Below are positions 1 through 7,310 of a stretch of DNA of 11,227 nt, in pieces. The notes beneath the pieces are model-generated. The model worked only from the letters and a program-made list of their open reading frames with translations, did not search any database and was not told the DNA's origin. This stretch comes from an uncultured Lachnospiraceae bacterium. GTDB lineage: Bacteria > Bacillota > Clostridia > Lachnospirales > Lachnospiraceae. Both the position numbers and the translations under genes were made by a program. The stretch is from contig CAMHCL010000048.1 of NCBI GenBank assembly GCA_946183625.1, positions 1 to 11,227 of the forward strand, read 5' to 3'. Positions within the stretch are counted from its first letter, which is position 1, and the number at the start of each line of letters is the position of its first letter.

Positions 1-11
1 AATTTGACAAA

Positions 12-37
12 CGGTCATGAATTTGATGACCGAATTT
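12..37 (+). promoter_or_regulatory. Candidate upstream operator with perfect dyad
   Basis: CGGTCAT (12-18) and ATGACCG (26-32) form a perfect 7-bp inverted repeat around a 7-base centre. The same stretch carries the GAATTTGA (19-26) and CCGAAT (30-35) blocks also found at the promoter, about 109 bp downstream. No T-run follows, so it does not look like a terminator. It may be a distal repressor site that could allow looping, but this is inference. Confidence 0.4.
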
Positions 38-38
38 C

Positions 39-93
39 AAAAATGCACAATAACAAGGGCGCCTATAATATATTTATTGTTAAAAATGCACAA
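39..93 (+). repeat. 12-bp direct repeat AAAAATGCACAA, two copies
   Basis: AAAAATGCACAA occurs exactly at 39-50 and 82-93. The 43-bp offset is close to four helical turns, so both copies would face the same side of DNA. Both lie upstream of the predicted -35 element. They could be sites for a second regulator; no known consensus is recognised. Confidence 0.45.
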
Positions 94-125
94 CGAATTT
101 GAAAAAAGTATGTGAGTAATGTTGA

Positions 126-154
126 TTGAATTTGACCGAATATGACTGTATAAT
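126..154 (+). promoter_or_regulatory. Probable sigma-A promoter of the fructose operon
   Basis: A -35 hexamer TTGAAT (126-131) and a perfect -10 TATAAT (149-154) are separated by exactly 17 bp. Transcription would start near 161, giving a leader of about 58 nt ahead of fruK. The spacer contains one copy of the repeated GAATTTGA/CCGAAT motif, so a repressor bound there would block polymerase. No other pair in 1-218 has comparable hexamers and spacing on the plus strand. Confidence 0.75.
128..146 (+). promoter_or_regulatory. Candidate FruR/DeoR operator, promoter-proximal
   Basis: GAATTTGA (128-135) is followed directly by CCGAAT (136-141) and ATGAC. The same two blocks occur at 19-35 with three bases (TGA) between them, and CGAATTTGA recurs alone at 94-102. 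DeoR-family sugar repressors commonly bind repeated sites around their promoter. This copy lies across the spacer of the predicted promoter, the expected place for repression. Assignment to the DeoR protein encoded at 7311-8063 is inference. Confidence 0.5.
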
Positions 155-181
155 GGAGTTATCGTAGTTGATCGACGGGTT

Positions 182-197
182 GTGACATGTAAGTCAC
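182..197 (+). other. Small hairpin in the fruK leader
   Basis: GTGAC (182-186) and GTCAC (193-197) can pair around a 6-base loop, with possible G·T extension outward. The hairpin ends about ten bases before the GGAGG ribosome binding site of fruK (207-211). It may stabilise the 5' end or mildly affect initiation. No T-run follows, and it is too small to suggest a riboswitch. Confidence 0.35.
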
Positions 198-218
198 GGA
201 TAGGATGGAGGTAGAGAT

Positions 219-1124
219 ATGGTTTATACCGTAACATTTAACCCCTCTCTGGATTATATCGTAACAGTTGATGATTTTAAGCTTGGGCTTACAAACAGAA
301 CTACATCAGAACTGATGCTTCCAGGTGGCAAAGGTGTAAATGTATCCATCGTACTTAGTAATCTTGGAATAGAAAATACCGCAATTTACTATTCTGCAGG
401 ATTTGTAGGAGATGAGATCACCAGATGCATCAGAGAGAGTGGTATCAATGCACAGGAGATAAGGATTGATAAAGGTTGTTCGAGAATCAATCTGAAGCTT
501 AAATCCATTGACGGAACTGAGATAAACGGCATGGGGCCGGATATATCTGAAGAGGATGTAAGTGAACTGTATACCAGACTTGATAAGCTATCGGAGGGTG
601 ACACCTTAGTTCTTGCAGGAAGCATTCCTTCCACAATGCCGGAAACAATCTATAGTGACATTATGGAAAGCTTACAAGGTAGAGGTGTACGAATTGTAGT
701 TGATGCAACCAAAGACCTTCTCATGAATGTACTTAAATACAAACCTTTCCTGATAAAGCCGAATAATCATGAGCTTGGGGAGATCTTCGGAGTGGAACTA
801 AAAACTCGTGAAAGTGTAGTTCCATATGCGAAGAAGCTTCTGGAAGAGGGCGCTGAAAATGTGATCATATCCATGGCAGGCGAAGGTGCTGTATTTGTCA
901 GCTCTGACGGAGAAGTATATATGAGAGAGGCACCTAAAGGAAAGCTGGTAAACGGAGTAGGTGCCGGGGACTCCATGGTTGCCGGATTTATAGCAGGATA
1001 TCTTACGGAAGGCGATCTGCTATATGCATTTAAAATGGGACTTAGTTCCGGATCGGCAAGCGCTTTTTCCGAGAATCTGGCTACCAGGGAAGAAATAATG
1101 AAAGTATATGGTACAGTCGAGTAA
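219..1124 (+). CDS. fruK: 1-phosphofructokinase (PfkB/ribokinase family)
   Basis: This cytoplasmic kinase phosphorylates fructose-1-phosphate, the product of FruA, with ATP to give fructose-1,6-bisphosphate. The 301-residue length is normal for FruK/LacC-type PfkB kinases. Visible motifs are the N-terminal substrate motif GGKGVNVS (residues 36-43), the start typical of this subgroup (VTFNPSLDY, with LDY where many members have D), and the C-terminal PfkB signature VNGVGAGDSMVAGF (about 244-257), where Asp251 in GAGD should be the catalytic base. GGAGG at 207-211 lies 7 nt before the ATG, which fixes the start. It is the first gene after the predicted promoter and is followed after 33 nt by the fructose transporter; that pairing favours 1-phosphofructokinase over tagatose-6-phosphate kinase, which is otherwise hard to distinguish by sequence. 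Confidence 0.93.
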   Translation: MVYTVTFNPSLDYIVTVDDFKLGLTNRTTSELMLPGGKGVNVSIVLSNLGIENTAIYYSAGFVGDEITRCIRESGINAQEIRIDKGCSRINLKLKSIDGTEINGMGPDISEEDVSELYTRLDKLSEGDTLVLAGSIPSTMPETIYSDIMESLQGRGVRIVVDATKDLLMNVLKYKPFLIKPNNHELGEIFGVELKTRESVVPYAKKLLEEGAENVIISMAGEGAVFVSSDGEVYMREAPKGKLVNGVGAGDSMVAGFIAGYLTEGDLLYAFKMGLSSGSASAFSENLATREEIMKVYGTVE

Positions 1125-1157
1125 CACGTTAGGCAAAGAATGACAAGGAGGATGATT

Positions 1158-3299
1158 ATGAGAATAACTGATCTTTTGGATAAGCGAAGTATCAAACTTG
1201 ATGCAGCTCCAAAGACCAAGAGTGAGACTCTTGATATGGCCGTGGATCTCATGGATGCAGGCGGCAAGATTAAGGATAAGGAAGCTTATAAGAAGCTTGT
1301 TTATGCTAGAGAAGAAGAAAGTACAACTGGTGTTGGTGAGGGAATAGCTATTCCTCATGGCAAGGGCGATTGCGTTGATAAGCCTGGACTGGCAGCTATG
1401 GTTATAAAGGATGGCGTAGATTATGAATCACTTGATGACGAGCCTGTTAATATCTTGTTCCTTATAGCAGCACCTGATACAGAGGATAATGTACATCTGG
1501 ATGTTCTGTCAAAGCTTTCCATGATGCTGATGGATGAGGACTTCCGTGCAAACCTGATAAATGCAAAGGATGAGGATGACTTCCTTGCAATTATCGATAA
1601 GGCAGATGAAGAGAGAGCAAGTATTGATGAGCAGTTATCCGGTTCAGCTGAAGGCGAAGCTGCTGCAGCTGAGGGAGATGGCACAGAGAAAACTCAAACA
1701 ACAGATGTTCTTCCTGGAGGACTTAAGGTTGTAGCAGTTACATCCTGTCCTACAGGTATAGCTCATACATATATGGCTGCTGAAGGACTTGATAAGGCAG
1801 CTAAGAAGATAGGCGCTCAGATCAAGATCGAAACTAGAGGTTCTTCAGGAGTTAAGAATGAACTTACAAAAGAAGATATTGAAGCAGCGGACTGCGTAAT
1901 AGTAACAGCAGATGCAAAGGTTCCTATGGACAGATTTAATGGCAAGAAGCTCATAGAGAGAAAGGTTGCCGATGGTATCAATAAGGCTGATGAGCTTATG
2001 GAACTTGCTAAGTCAGGGGATGTTCCACTCTATATTGCAGCGGCAGCTGGTGACAGCAAGGCTGATTCAGCAGGTGAAAAGGAAGATAGCGGCAGCGTAG
2101 GTCACAAGATATATACATGGCTTATGAGCGGTGTATCTCATATGCTTCCATTCGTTATCGGTGGTGGTATCCTGGTAGCTATCGCATTCCTCATTGATAC
2201 ACTTGCAGGATATGGTGCATCAGGTGGTGGAGACTTCGGTAGTATCACACCTGCAGCTGCACTTCTTAAATATATTGGCGGACTTGCTATGGGACTCATG
2301 GTTCCTGTACTTGCCGGATATATAGCTTACGCTATAGCCGACAGACCTGGACTCGCAGTTGGTTTTGTAGGTGGTATCCTTGCATCCAGTGGTAATGCAG
2401 CGCTGGGCGGATATACATTTGCCGGTGGTACTCTTATAGATGGAAAAGCAATTGGTGGTTTTGGTGAATTCTTGACTAAGTTTGCTTTCCAGGGCGAGAA
2501 CAGTGGTAATACAGTATCAGGTTTCCTGGGTGGTATCGCAGCTGGTTTCCTGGCAGGTGGAATAGTTCTTCTACTTCAGAAGATATGTGCTAAGCTTCCA
2601 CAGGCTATGGATGGTATTAAACCTACACTTATATATCCGCTGGTTGGTATATTCCTTGAAGGAATAATCATGTGCTTCATACTCAACCCGCTCATCGGAC
2701 TTGCAAATACAGGTCTTTCAAATATGCTTACTGCTATTTCAGACGCAGGAATGCTTACAGTTCTCGGACTTCTTCTGGGAGCAATGATGGCTATCGATAT
2801 GGGTGGCCCTATCAACAAGGCAGCTTATGTATTTGGTACAGGTATGCTTACAACAGCAGCTGGATATCTGGAGCAGGGTATGTCAGCATCTGATCCGAAG
2901 GTTCAGGCGTGCTACATCTCAATGGCAGCTATCATGGTTGGTGGTATGGTTCCTCCAGTTGGTATCGCACTTGCATGCTGGATATTCCCTAAGAAGTTCA
3001 CAAAGGCAGAACGTGGTTCTGCAGTATCAAATGTAGTTATGGGCGCTTCCTTCATCACTGAGGGTGCAATCCCATTCGCAGCAGCTGATCCGCTTCACGT
3101 AATTCCTTGTACCATGGTTGGTGCAGGTATAGCCGGATTCCTTGCAGCATTGTTCAAATGTACTCTGATGGCTCCTCACGGTGGCGTATTCGTATTCGCT
3201 ACAGTAGGAAATCCATTACTTTACGTAGTAGCTTGGCTGGTTGGTTCGATCGTTACATGTGTAATGCTTGGAATCATTAAGAAGCCTGCTGAAGAGTAA
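1158..3299 (+). CDS. fruA: PTS fructose transporter subunit EIIABC
   Basis: This membrane permease imports fructose and phosphorylates it at C1. The preferred start is the ATG at 1158, because AAGGAGG (1145-1151) sits 6 nt before it; an in-frame ATG at 1140 precedes that site and is unlikely. The 713-residue protein has domains in A-B-C order. EIIA covers about 1-150, with the phosphorylated His67 in GIAIPHGK. An Ala/Glu-rich linker spans about 154-183. EIIB covers about 188-285, with phosphocysteine Cys197 in TSCPTGIAHT. EIIC runs from about 315 to the end and is very hydrophobic, with family motifs DMGGPINKAAYVF (from 547), TEGAIPFAAADP (634-645) and APHGGVFVF. No fused HPr-like domain is present, so phosphate must come from a separate HPr, which is encoded next. 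Codon choice is biased, as expected for a highly expressed gene. Confidence 0.95.
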   Translation: MRITDLLDKRSIKLDAAPKTKSETLDMAVDLMDAGGKIKDKEAYKKLVYAREEESTTGVGEGIAIPHGKGDCVDKPGLAAMVIKDGVDYESLDDEPVNILFLIAAPDTEDNVHLDVLSKLSMMLMDEDFRANLINAKDEDDFLAIIDKADEERASIDEQLSGSAEGEAAAAEGDGTEKTQTTDVLPGGLKVVAVTSCPTGIAHTYMAAEGLDKAAKKIGAQIKIETRGSSGVKNELTKEDIEAADCVIVTADAKVPMDRFNGKKLIERKVADGINKADELMELAKSGDVPLYIAAAAGDSKADSAGEKEDSGSVGHKIYTWLMSGVSHMLPFVIGGGILVAIAFLIDTLAGYGASGGGDFGSITPAAALLKYIGGLAMGLMVPVLAGYIAYAIADRPGLAVGFVGGILASSGNAALGGYTFAGGTLIDGKAIGGFGEFLTKFAFQGENSGNTVSGFLGGIAAGFLAGGIVLLLQKICAKLPQAMDGIKPTLIYPLVGIFLEGIIMCFILNPLIGLANTGLSNMLTAISDAGMLTVLGLLLGAMMAIDMGGPINKAAYVFGTGMLTTAAGYLEQGMSASDPKVQACYISMAAIMVGGMVPPVGIALACWIFPKKFTKAERGSAVSNVVMGASFITEGAIPFAAADPLHVIPCTMVGAGIAGFLAALFKCTLMAPHGGVFVFATVGNPLLYVVAWLVGSIVTCVMLGIIKKPAEE

Positions 3300-3374
3300 G
3301 AAGAAGCAGTACATTTCACACGAAGAGATGAATATAAAATATAAAAAACAATATATAAAAATGGGAGGTACAAT
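3300..3374 (+). promoter_or_regulatory. A-rich leader of ptsH with GGGAGG ribosome binding site
   Basis: This 75-base gap is one of the largest inside the gene cluster and is strongly A/T-rich, with almost no pairing potential between 3330 and 3362. GGGAGG (3363-3368) lies 6 nt before the ATG of ptsH. A weak internal promoter is conceivable (TTCACA at 3315-3320 and TATAAA at 3340-3345), but the 19-bp spacing is poor. An unstructured A-rich leader may favour strong translation of HPr, which is needed in large molar excess. Both ideas are inference. Confidence 0.4.
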
Positions 3375-3632
3375 ATGGTAAGTTTCGAATATGTAATCAA
3401 GGATGTTCATGGTATACACGCAAGACCTGCAACAGATCTTTTCAAGATGACTAAGAATTATCAGTCAGTTGTAAAGGTTGCAAAGGGCGACAAGGAAGTT
3501 CCTTTCAAGGGCGTTATGGGAATCATGTCTCTGGGAGCTAAGCAGGGCGATACTGTTAAGTTTTCATTCGATGGACCTGATGAAGAAGCTGAGATGGCAG
3601 CAGTAAAGGAATTTATGGAAGCTAATCTGTAA
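3375..3632 (+). CDS. ptsH: Phosphocarrier protein HPr, lacking regulatory Ser46
   Basis: HPr carries phosphate from Enzyme I to the EIIA domains of sugar transporters in the cytoplasm. The 85-residue length and the motif GIHARPA, with the active His at position 15, are textbook for the family. The second conserved region reads KGVMGIMSLG, where position 46 is Gly (GGC at 3510-3512) instead of the Ser that HPr kinase/phosphorylase modifies in Bacillus (KSIMGVMSLG). It should therefore work in transport but not as the HPr(Ser-P) corepressor of CcpA. Crh of Bacillus shows the opposite pattern, with Ser46 kept and His15 lost. It sits between fruA and fbp, with 23 nt to the next ATG. A clear ribosome binding site fixes the start. 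I recall other clostridial HPr proteins that also lack Ser here, so this may be a lineage trait. Confidence 0.95.
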   Translation: MVSFEYVIKDVHGIHARPATDLFKMTKNYQSVVKVAKGDKEVPFKGVMGIMSLGAKQGDTVKFSFDGPDEEAEMAAVKEFMEANL

Positions 3633-3655
3633 GTAATGTTATAAAGGAGAGTCAC

Positions 3656-5602
3656 ATGAGGGATATGGATTATTTGACACTGCTCAGTCATGAGTTTCCA
3701 AATGCTCGTAGCTGCGCGGCTGAAATGATAAATCTAGAGGCTATCATGGCACTTCCTAAAGGGAATGAATATTTCTTTTCGGATATCCATGGTGAGTACG
3801 AAAGCTTCATCCATCTCATTAGAAGTGCGTCCGGAGTTATAAGGTCGAAGATTGAGGATACCTTCGGACAGCTTATGCCTGAAGAAGAACAGGAAAAGCT
3901 TGCAAACCTCATTTATTATCCTAACGAGACTCTCAGTGATTTGAAACGGTCAGGTGAAATTGCTGATGGATGGTACGAAAGTACCATTCATCAGCTTGTT
4001 ATGATTGTCAGGGAAGTTTCTTCCAAATACACCAGATCAAAGGTGAGGAAAAGACTGCCGAAGGAGTATGGTTATGCCATAGATGAGCTTATTCATACAG
4101 ATGAATCGGAACCTGATAAGAGGTTGTATTATAACGAAATAATCAAATCAGTTGCCAAGGTTGAGGTGGCAGATGATTTCATAGTTGCTCTGGCAGAGCT
4201 TATTCATTCATTGCTAATTGATACGCTCCATATAATAGGCGATATATATGACAGAGGACCGAGAGCGGACTATGTTATGGATGAGCTTATTAACTTCCAA
4301 AATGTTGATATTCAGTGGGGCAACCACGATATCAGCTGGATGGGTGCGGCGGCCGGTAATACCACGTGTATTGCAACGGTGCTGAGAATAGCTACCAGTT
4401 ACAATTCATTTGACGTGCTGGAAGATGGCTATGGGATCAATCTGAGGCCACTGTCCATGTTTGCCGATAAAATGTACAAGAGTGATGATTGTGAATGCTT
4501 CAGGCCCCATCTGCTGGATGATAATAAGTATGATTCAGTATCTCCGGACCTGGCTGCTAAAATGTGCAAGGCTATAACGATAATAGAGCTTAAGCTTTCG
4601 GGGCAGCTCATTAAGAGGCATCCGGAGTATGGGATGAATGACAGACTGCTGTTGGATAAGATTGATTTTGATCGTGGCACCATCGTAATATCTGGCAGGG
4701 AATATGAACTTAAGGATAAGAGCTTCCCGACAGTGGATCCCGATGATCCTTATGAGCTTACGGAAGAAGAACAGAAGCTGATAGAAACCTTGAAGTATTC
4801 GTTTCTGCATAGCAGAAGACTTCAGAAACATATCAGATTTATGTATTCCCATGGCTCAATCTATAAGATATGTAATAATAATCTGCTATTTCATGGGTGC
4901 ATACCTATGGAAGAAAATGGCGATTTTATGGTTCTTCAGACTGATGAGGGCAGAAGATCGGCACGGGACCTGATGGATTATTTCGAAGAAAAGATAATAG
5001 ATGCATATTTTCTTGACGGGACAGAGGATGCGGATAAGAAGAATGCTGCAGTTGATATGATGTGGTATCTATGGGCCGGCCCGGTTTCACCGCTTTTTGG
5101 TAAGGACAGAATGGCGACCTTCGAGCATATATTTATTGACGATAAGGAGCTTTCTGTAGAACATTTGAATTCGTATTATGAATATTCAAAGAGGGCTGAG
5201 TATTGTGACAGGATCTTCGAAGTATTTGATATGGATGCAGATAAGTCACATATAATAAATGGGCATGTTCCGGTTAAGGTTGCTAAGGGAGAGAAACCTG
5301 TAAAGGCTGATGGGAAGCTTTATGTGATAGATGGGGGACTTTCTAAGGCGTACCATAGTAAGACTGGAATAGCAGGCTATACGCTCATTTATAATTCACA
5401 TCATCTGGCGCTGGCAGAACATTTGGAGTTTGACAGAAATGGTGACAATACTCCGAAGATGTATGTGACCGAGACACTTCCTCGCAGAATGCTGGTGAGA
5501 GATACAGATGTCGGAAGAGAACTGGCAAAGAGGATATTTGATCTCGAGGAGCTTCTGGAGTGCTACAGGATCGGCCTGATCAAGGAGAAGAATGATAATT
5601 AA
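3656..5602 (+). CDS. fbp: Class III fructose-1,6-bisphosphatase
   Basis: This enzyme hydrolyses fructose-1,6-bisphosphate to fructose-6-phosphate and belongs to the metallophosphatase-type FBPases typified by the Bacillus subtilis Fbp. At 648 residues it fits the usual length for class III. The metal-binding motifs are intact: SDIHGEYES with Asp43 and His45, GDIYDRGP (195-202), GNHD (222-225) and GHVPVK (536-541). The sequence contains no membrane segment or signal peptide. AAAGGAGA (3643-3650) lies 5 nt before the chosen ATG; an in-frame ATG at 3665 is less well placed. It separates ptsH from ptsI, which are adjacent in most bacteria. In cells fed fructose through FruA and FruK, all carbon enters as fructose-1,6-bisphosphate, so Fbp supplies fructose-6-phosphate for biosynthesis. 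Co-expression with FruK makes allosteric control likely, to avoid wasting phosphate. Confidence 0.93.
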   Translation: MRDMDYLTLLSHEFPNARSCAAEMINLEAIMALPKGNEYFFSDIHGEYESFIHLIRSASGVIRSKIEDTFGQLMPEEEQEKLANLIYYPNETLSDLKRSGEIADGWYESTIHQLVMIVREVSSKYTRSKVRKRLPKEYGYAIDELIHTDESEPDKRLYYNEIIKSVAKVEVADDFIVALAELIHSLLIDTLHIIGDIYDRGPRADYVMDELINFQNVDIQWGNHDISWMGAAAGNTTCIATVLRIATSYNSFDVLEDGYGINLRPLSMFADKMYKSDDCECFRPHLLDDNKYDSVSPDLAAKMCKAITIIELKLSGQLIKRHPEYGMNDRLLLDKIDFDRGTIVISGREYELKDKSFPTVDPDDPYELTEEEQKLIETLKYSFLHSRRLQKHIRFMYSHGSIYKICNNNLLFHGCIPMEENGDFMVLQTDEGRRSARDLMDYFEEKIIDAYFLDGTEDADKKNAAVDMMWYLWAGPVSPLFGKDRMATFEHIFIDDKELSVEHLNSYYEYSKRAEYCDRIFEVFDMDADKSHIINGHVPVKVAKGEKPVKADGKLYVIDGGLSKAYHSKTGIAGYTLIYNSHHLALAEHLEFDRNGDNTPKMYVTETLPRRMLVRDTDVGRELAKRIFDLEELLECYRIGLIKEKNDN

Positions 5603-5605
5603 TAT

Positions 5606-5630
5606 GTTTGTTTGTTGATTTGTTGGTTGG
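5606..5630 (+). repeat. Short G/T-only low-complexity tract before ptsI
   Basis: Just after the fbp stop codon, the top strand has imperfect GTTT/GTTG repeats with a single A and no C. It occupies about half of the 50-base fbp-ptsI gap. It ends some 12 nt before the GGAGG site of ptsI. It could be an unstructured spacer or a slippage-prone tract; no factor site is recognised. Confidence 0.4.
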
Positions 5631-5652
5631 GAAATACTTGCGGAGGTAGAAA

Positions 5653-7308
5653 ATGATAGTATTAGAGGGTAAGGCGGTTTTTGAAGGTGTTGCCATAGGA
5701 AAACTGTCTATATATAAAAAGGCTGAACAGTCGGTAAAACGTGAGAAGGTTGCTGACGTAGAGGCTGAGATAGCAAGATATGAGAAAGCAAGAGAACTTG
5801 CCGTGGAACAGCTTCAGGCGCTTTATGATAAGGCTGTAAAGGAAGTTGGAGAGGCAAGTGCAGAAATCTTTGAAGCTCATCAGATGATGGTTGAAGATGG
5901 GGACTATATAGATTCTGTTGAGAATATAATTCGTTCACAGGAGGTAAATGCTGAGTTTGCTGTGGCTGAAACCGGAGATAATTTCCAGAAGATGTTCCTG
6001 GATATGGATGATGAATATTTCCGCGGCAGAGCAGCAGATGTTAAGGATATATCTGAGAGAATAATAAATGCTCTTTCAGGCGGTGGAAATGCAGGAGTTG
6101 TGACGGATGAGCCTGTTATAGTAGTTGCAGATGACCTGGCTCCTTCTGAAACAGTTCAGATGGATAAGGACAAGATACTTTCCTTCGTAACTGTTCATGG
6201 TTCGGCAAATTCGCACACATCTATACTTGCGAAGACTATGAATATACCTGCGATCATCGGATGCGATATACCGCTTACTGATGAAATGGATGGCAGAGAA
6301 GCAATAGTTGATGGCTTTGAAGGCAAGGTTTATATAGATCCTGATGAGAGTATACTCGCAGAGAAGAAGAAGATAGTTGAGCAGGAGCAGGAGAAGAAAG
6401 CACTTCTGGAACAGCTCAAGGGCAAGGATAATGTTACTATCGATGGACAGCATATAAATATATATGCAAATATCGGTAACACTAAGGATCTAGGACTTGT
6501 GCTGAAGAATGATGCAGGTGGAATAGGCTTGTTCCGTTCGGAGTTCATATATCTTGGTTCGGAGGATTATCCTACAGAGGATGAGCAGTTTGCTATATAT
6601 AAGCAGGTTGCTGAAACTATGGCAGGTAAGAAGGTCATAATCCGTACACTGGATATAGGTGCAGATAAGCAGGCTGATTATTTTGAGCTTCCTCATGAGG
6701 AAAATCCGGCATTGGGTATGAGAGCTATAAGAATCTGTCTTACAAGACCTGAGATATTTAAGACACAGCTTAGAGCAATTCTTCGTGCCAGTGCTTACGG
6801 TAAGATATCAATAATGTTCCCTATGATCATTTCCGTTGATGAAGTTAAGAAAATCAAGGAAATAGTTGCAGCTGTTAAGGCAGAACTGGATGGAGAAGGA
6901 CTTGCATATGACAAGGATATAGAGCTTGGAATAATGATTGAAACTCCTGCTGCTGTAATGATGGCTGAAGAACTGGCTGAAGAGGTTGATTTCTTCTCAG
7001 TTGGTACAAATGATCTGACACAGTATACACTGGCAATAGATAGGCAGAATCAGAGCCTTGATGAATTCTATGATTCACACCATCCGGGACTTCTTAAAAT
7101 GCTGAAGATGGTAGTAGATGGAGCGCATAAGGGCGGCGCATGGGCAGGTATCTGCGGCGAGTTGGGTTCAGACCTTACACTTACTAAGGATTTCCTTGCA
7201 ATGGGATATGATGAATTATCAGTATCACCAGGAAGAGTTCTTCCACTTAGAAAAGTTGTATTGGAGACAAATGTATCTGAGTATAAGAAGGAACAGGGGA
7301 TGATCTAA
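5653..7308 (+). CDS. ptsI: PTS Enzyme I (phosphoenolpyruvate-protein phosphotransferase)
   Basis: Enzyme I takes phosphate from PEP and passes it to HPr, starting the whole PTS chain. The protein has 551 residues, slightly shorter than the usual 570-575. Domains run in standard order: an N-terminal helical HPr-binding region with charged helices (about 25-145), the phosphohistidine domain with His188 in HGSANSHTSILAKTMNIPAIIG (about 182-203), and the C-terminal PEP-binding barrel with GIGLFRSEFIYLG, the GTNDLTQYTLAIDR motif and GICGELGSD, where Cys501 is the expected catalytic acid. GSANSH replaces the enterobacterial GGRTSH, a variant I associate with Clostridia. GGAGG (5642-5646) lies 6 nt before the ATG. 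Only two bases separate its stop from the regulator gene, implying co-translation. Confidence 0.95.
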   Translation: MIVLEGKAVFEGVAIGKLSIYKKAEQSVKREKVADVEAEIARYEKARELAVEQLQALYDKAVKEVGEASAEIFEAHQMMVEDGDYIDSVENIIRSQEVNAEFAVAETGDNFQKMFLDMDDEYFRGRAADVKDISERIINALSGGGNAGVVTDEPVIVVADDLAPSETVQMDKDKILSFVTVHGSANSHTSILAKTMNIPAIIGCDIPLTDEMDGREAIVDGFEGKVYIDPDESILAEKKKIVEQEQEKKALLEQLKGKDNVTIDGQHINIYANIGNTKDLGLVLKNDAGGIGLFRSEFIYLGSEDYPTEDEQFAIYKQVAETMAGKKVIIRTLDIGADKQADYFELPHEENPALGMRAIRICLTRPEIFKTQLRAILRASAYGKISIMFPMIISVDEVKKIKEIVAAVKAELDGEGLAYDKDIELGIMIETPAAVMMAEELAEEVDFFSVGTNDLTQYTLAIDRQNQSLDEFYDSHHPGLLKMLKMVVDGAHKGGAWAGICGELGSDLTLTKDFLAMGYDELSVSPGRVLPLRKVVLETNVSEYKKEQGMI

Positions 7309-7310
7309 TT

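Noticed and set aside
64..69. TATAAT hexamer as a second plus-strand promoter, or ATAATA as a minus-strand -10
   Set aside because: No good -35 exists at 16-18 bp on the plus strand. The minus-strand partner TTGTGC matches only three of six bases, and no divergent gene is visible.
161..218. Riboswitch in the fruK leader
   Set aside because: The leader is only about 58 nt with a single 5-bp hairpin and no terminator or known aptamer features.
37..237. Minus-strand open frame of 66 codons over the upstream region
   Set aside because: It overlaps the predicted promoter, the repeats and the fruK start, and shows no family motif.
1140..1157. Alternative fruA start at 1140 adding six residues
   Set aside because: The AAGGAGG site lies inside this extension and is ideally spaced for the ATG at 1158.
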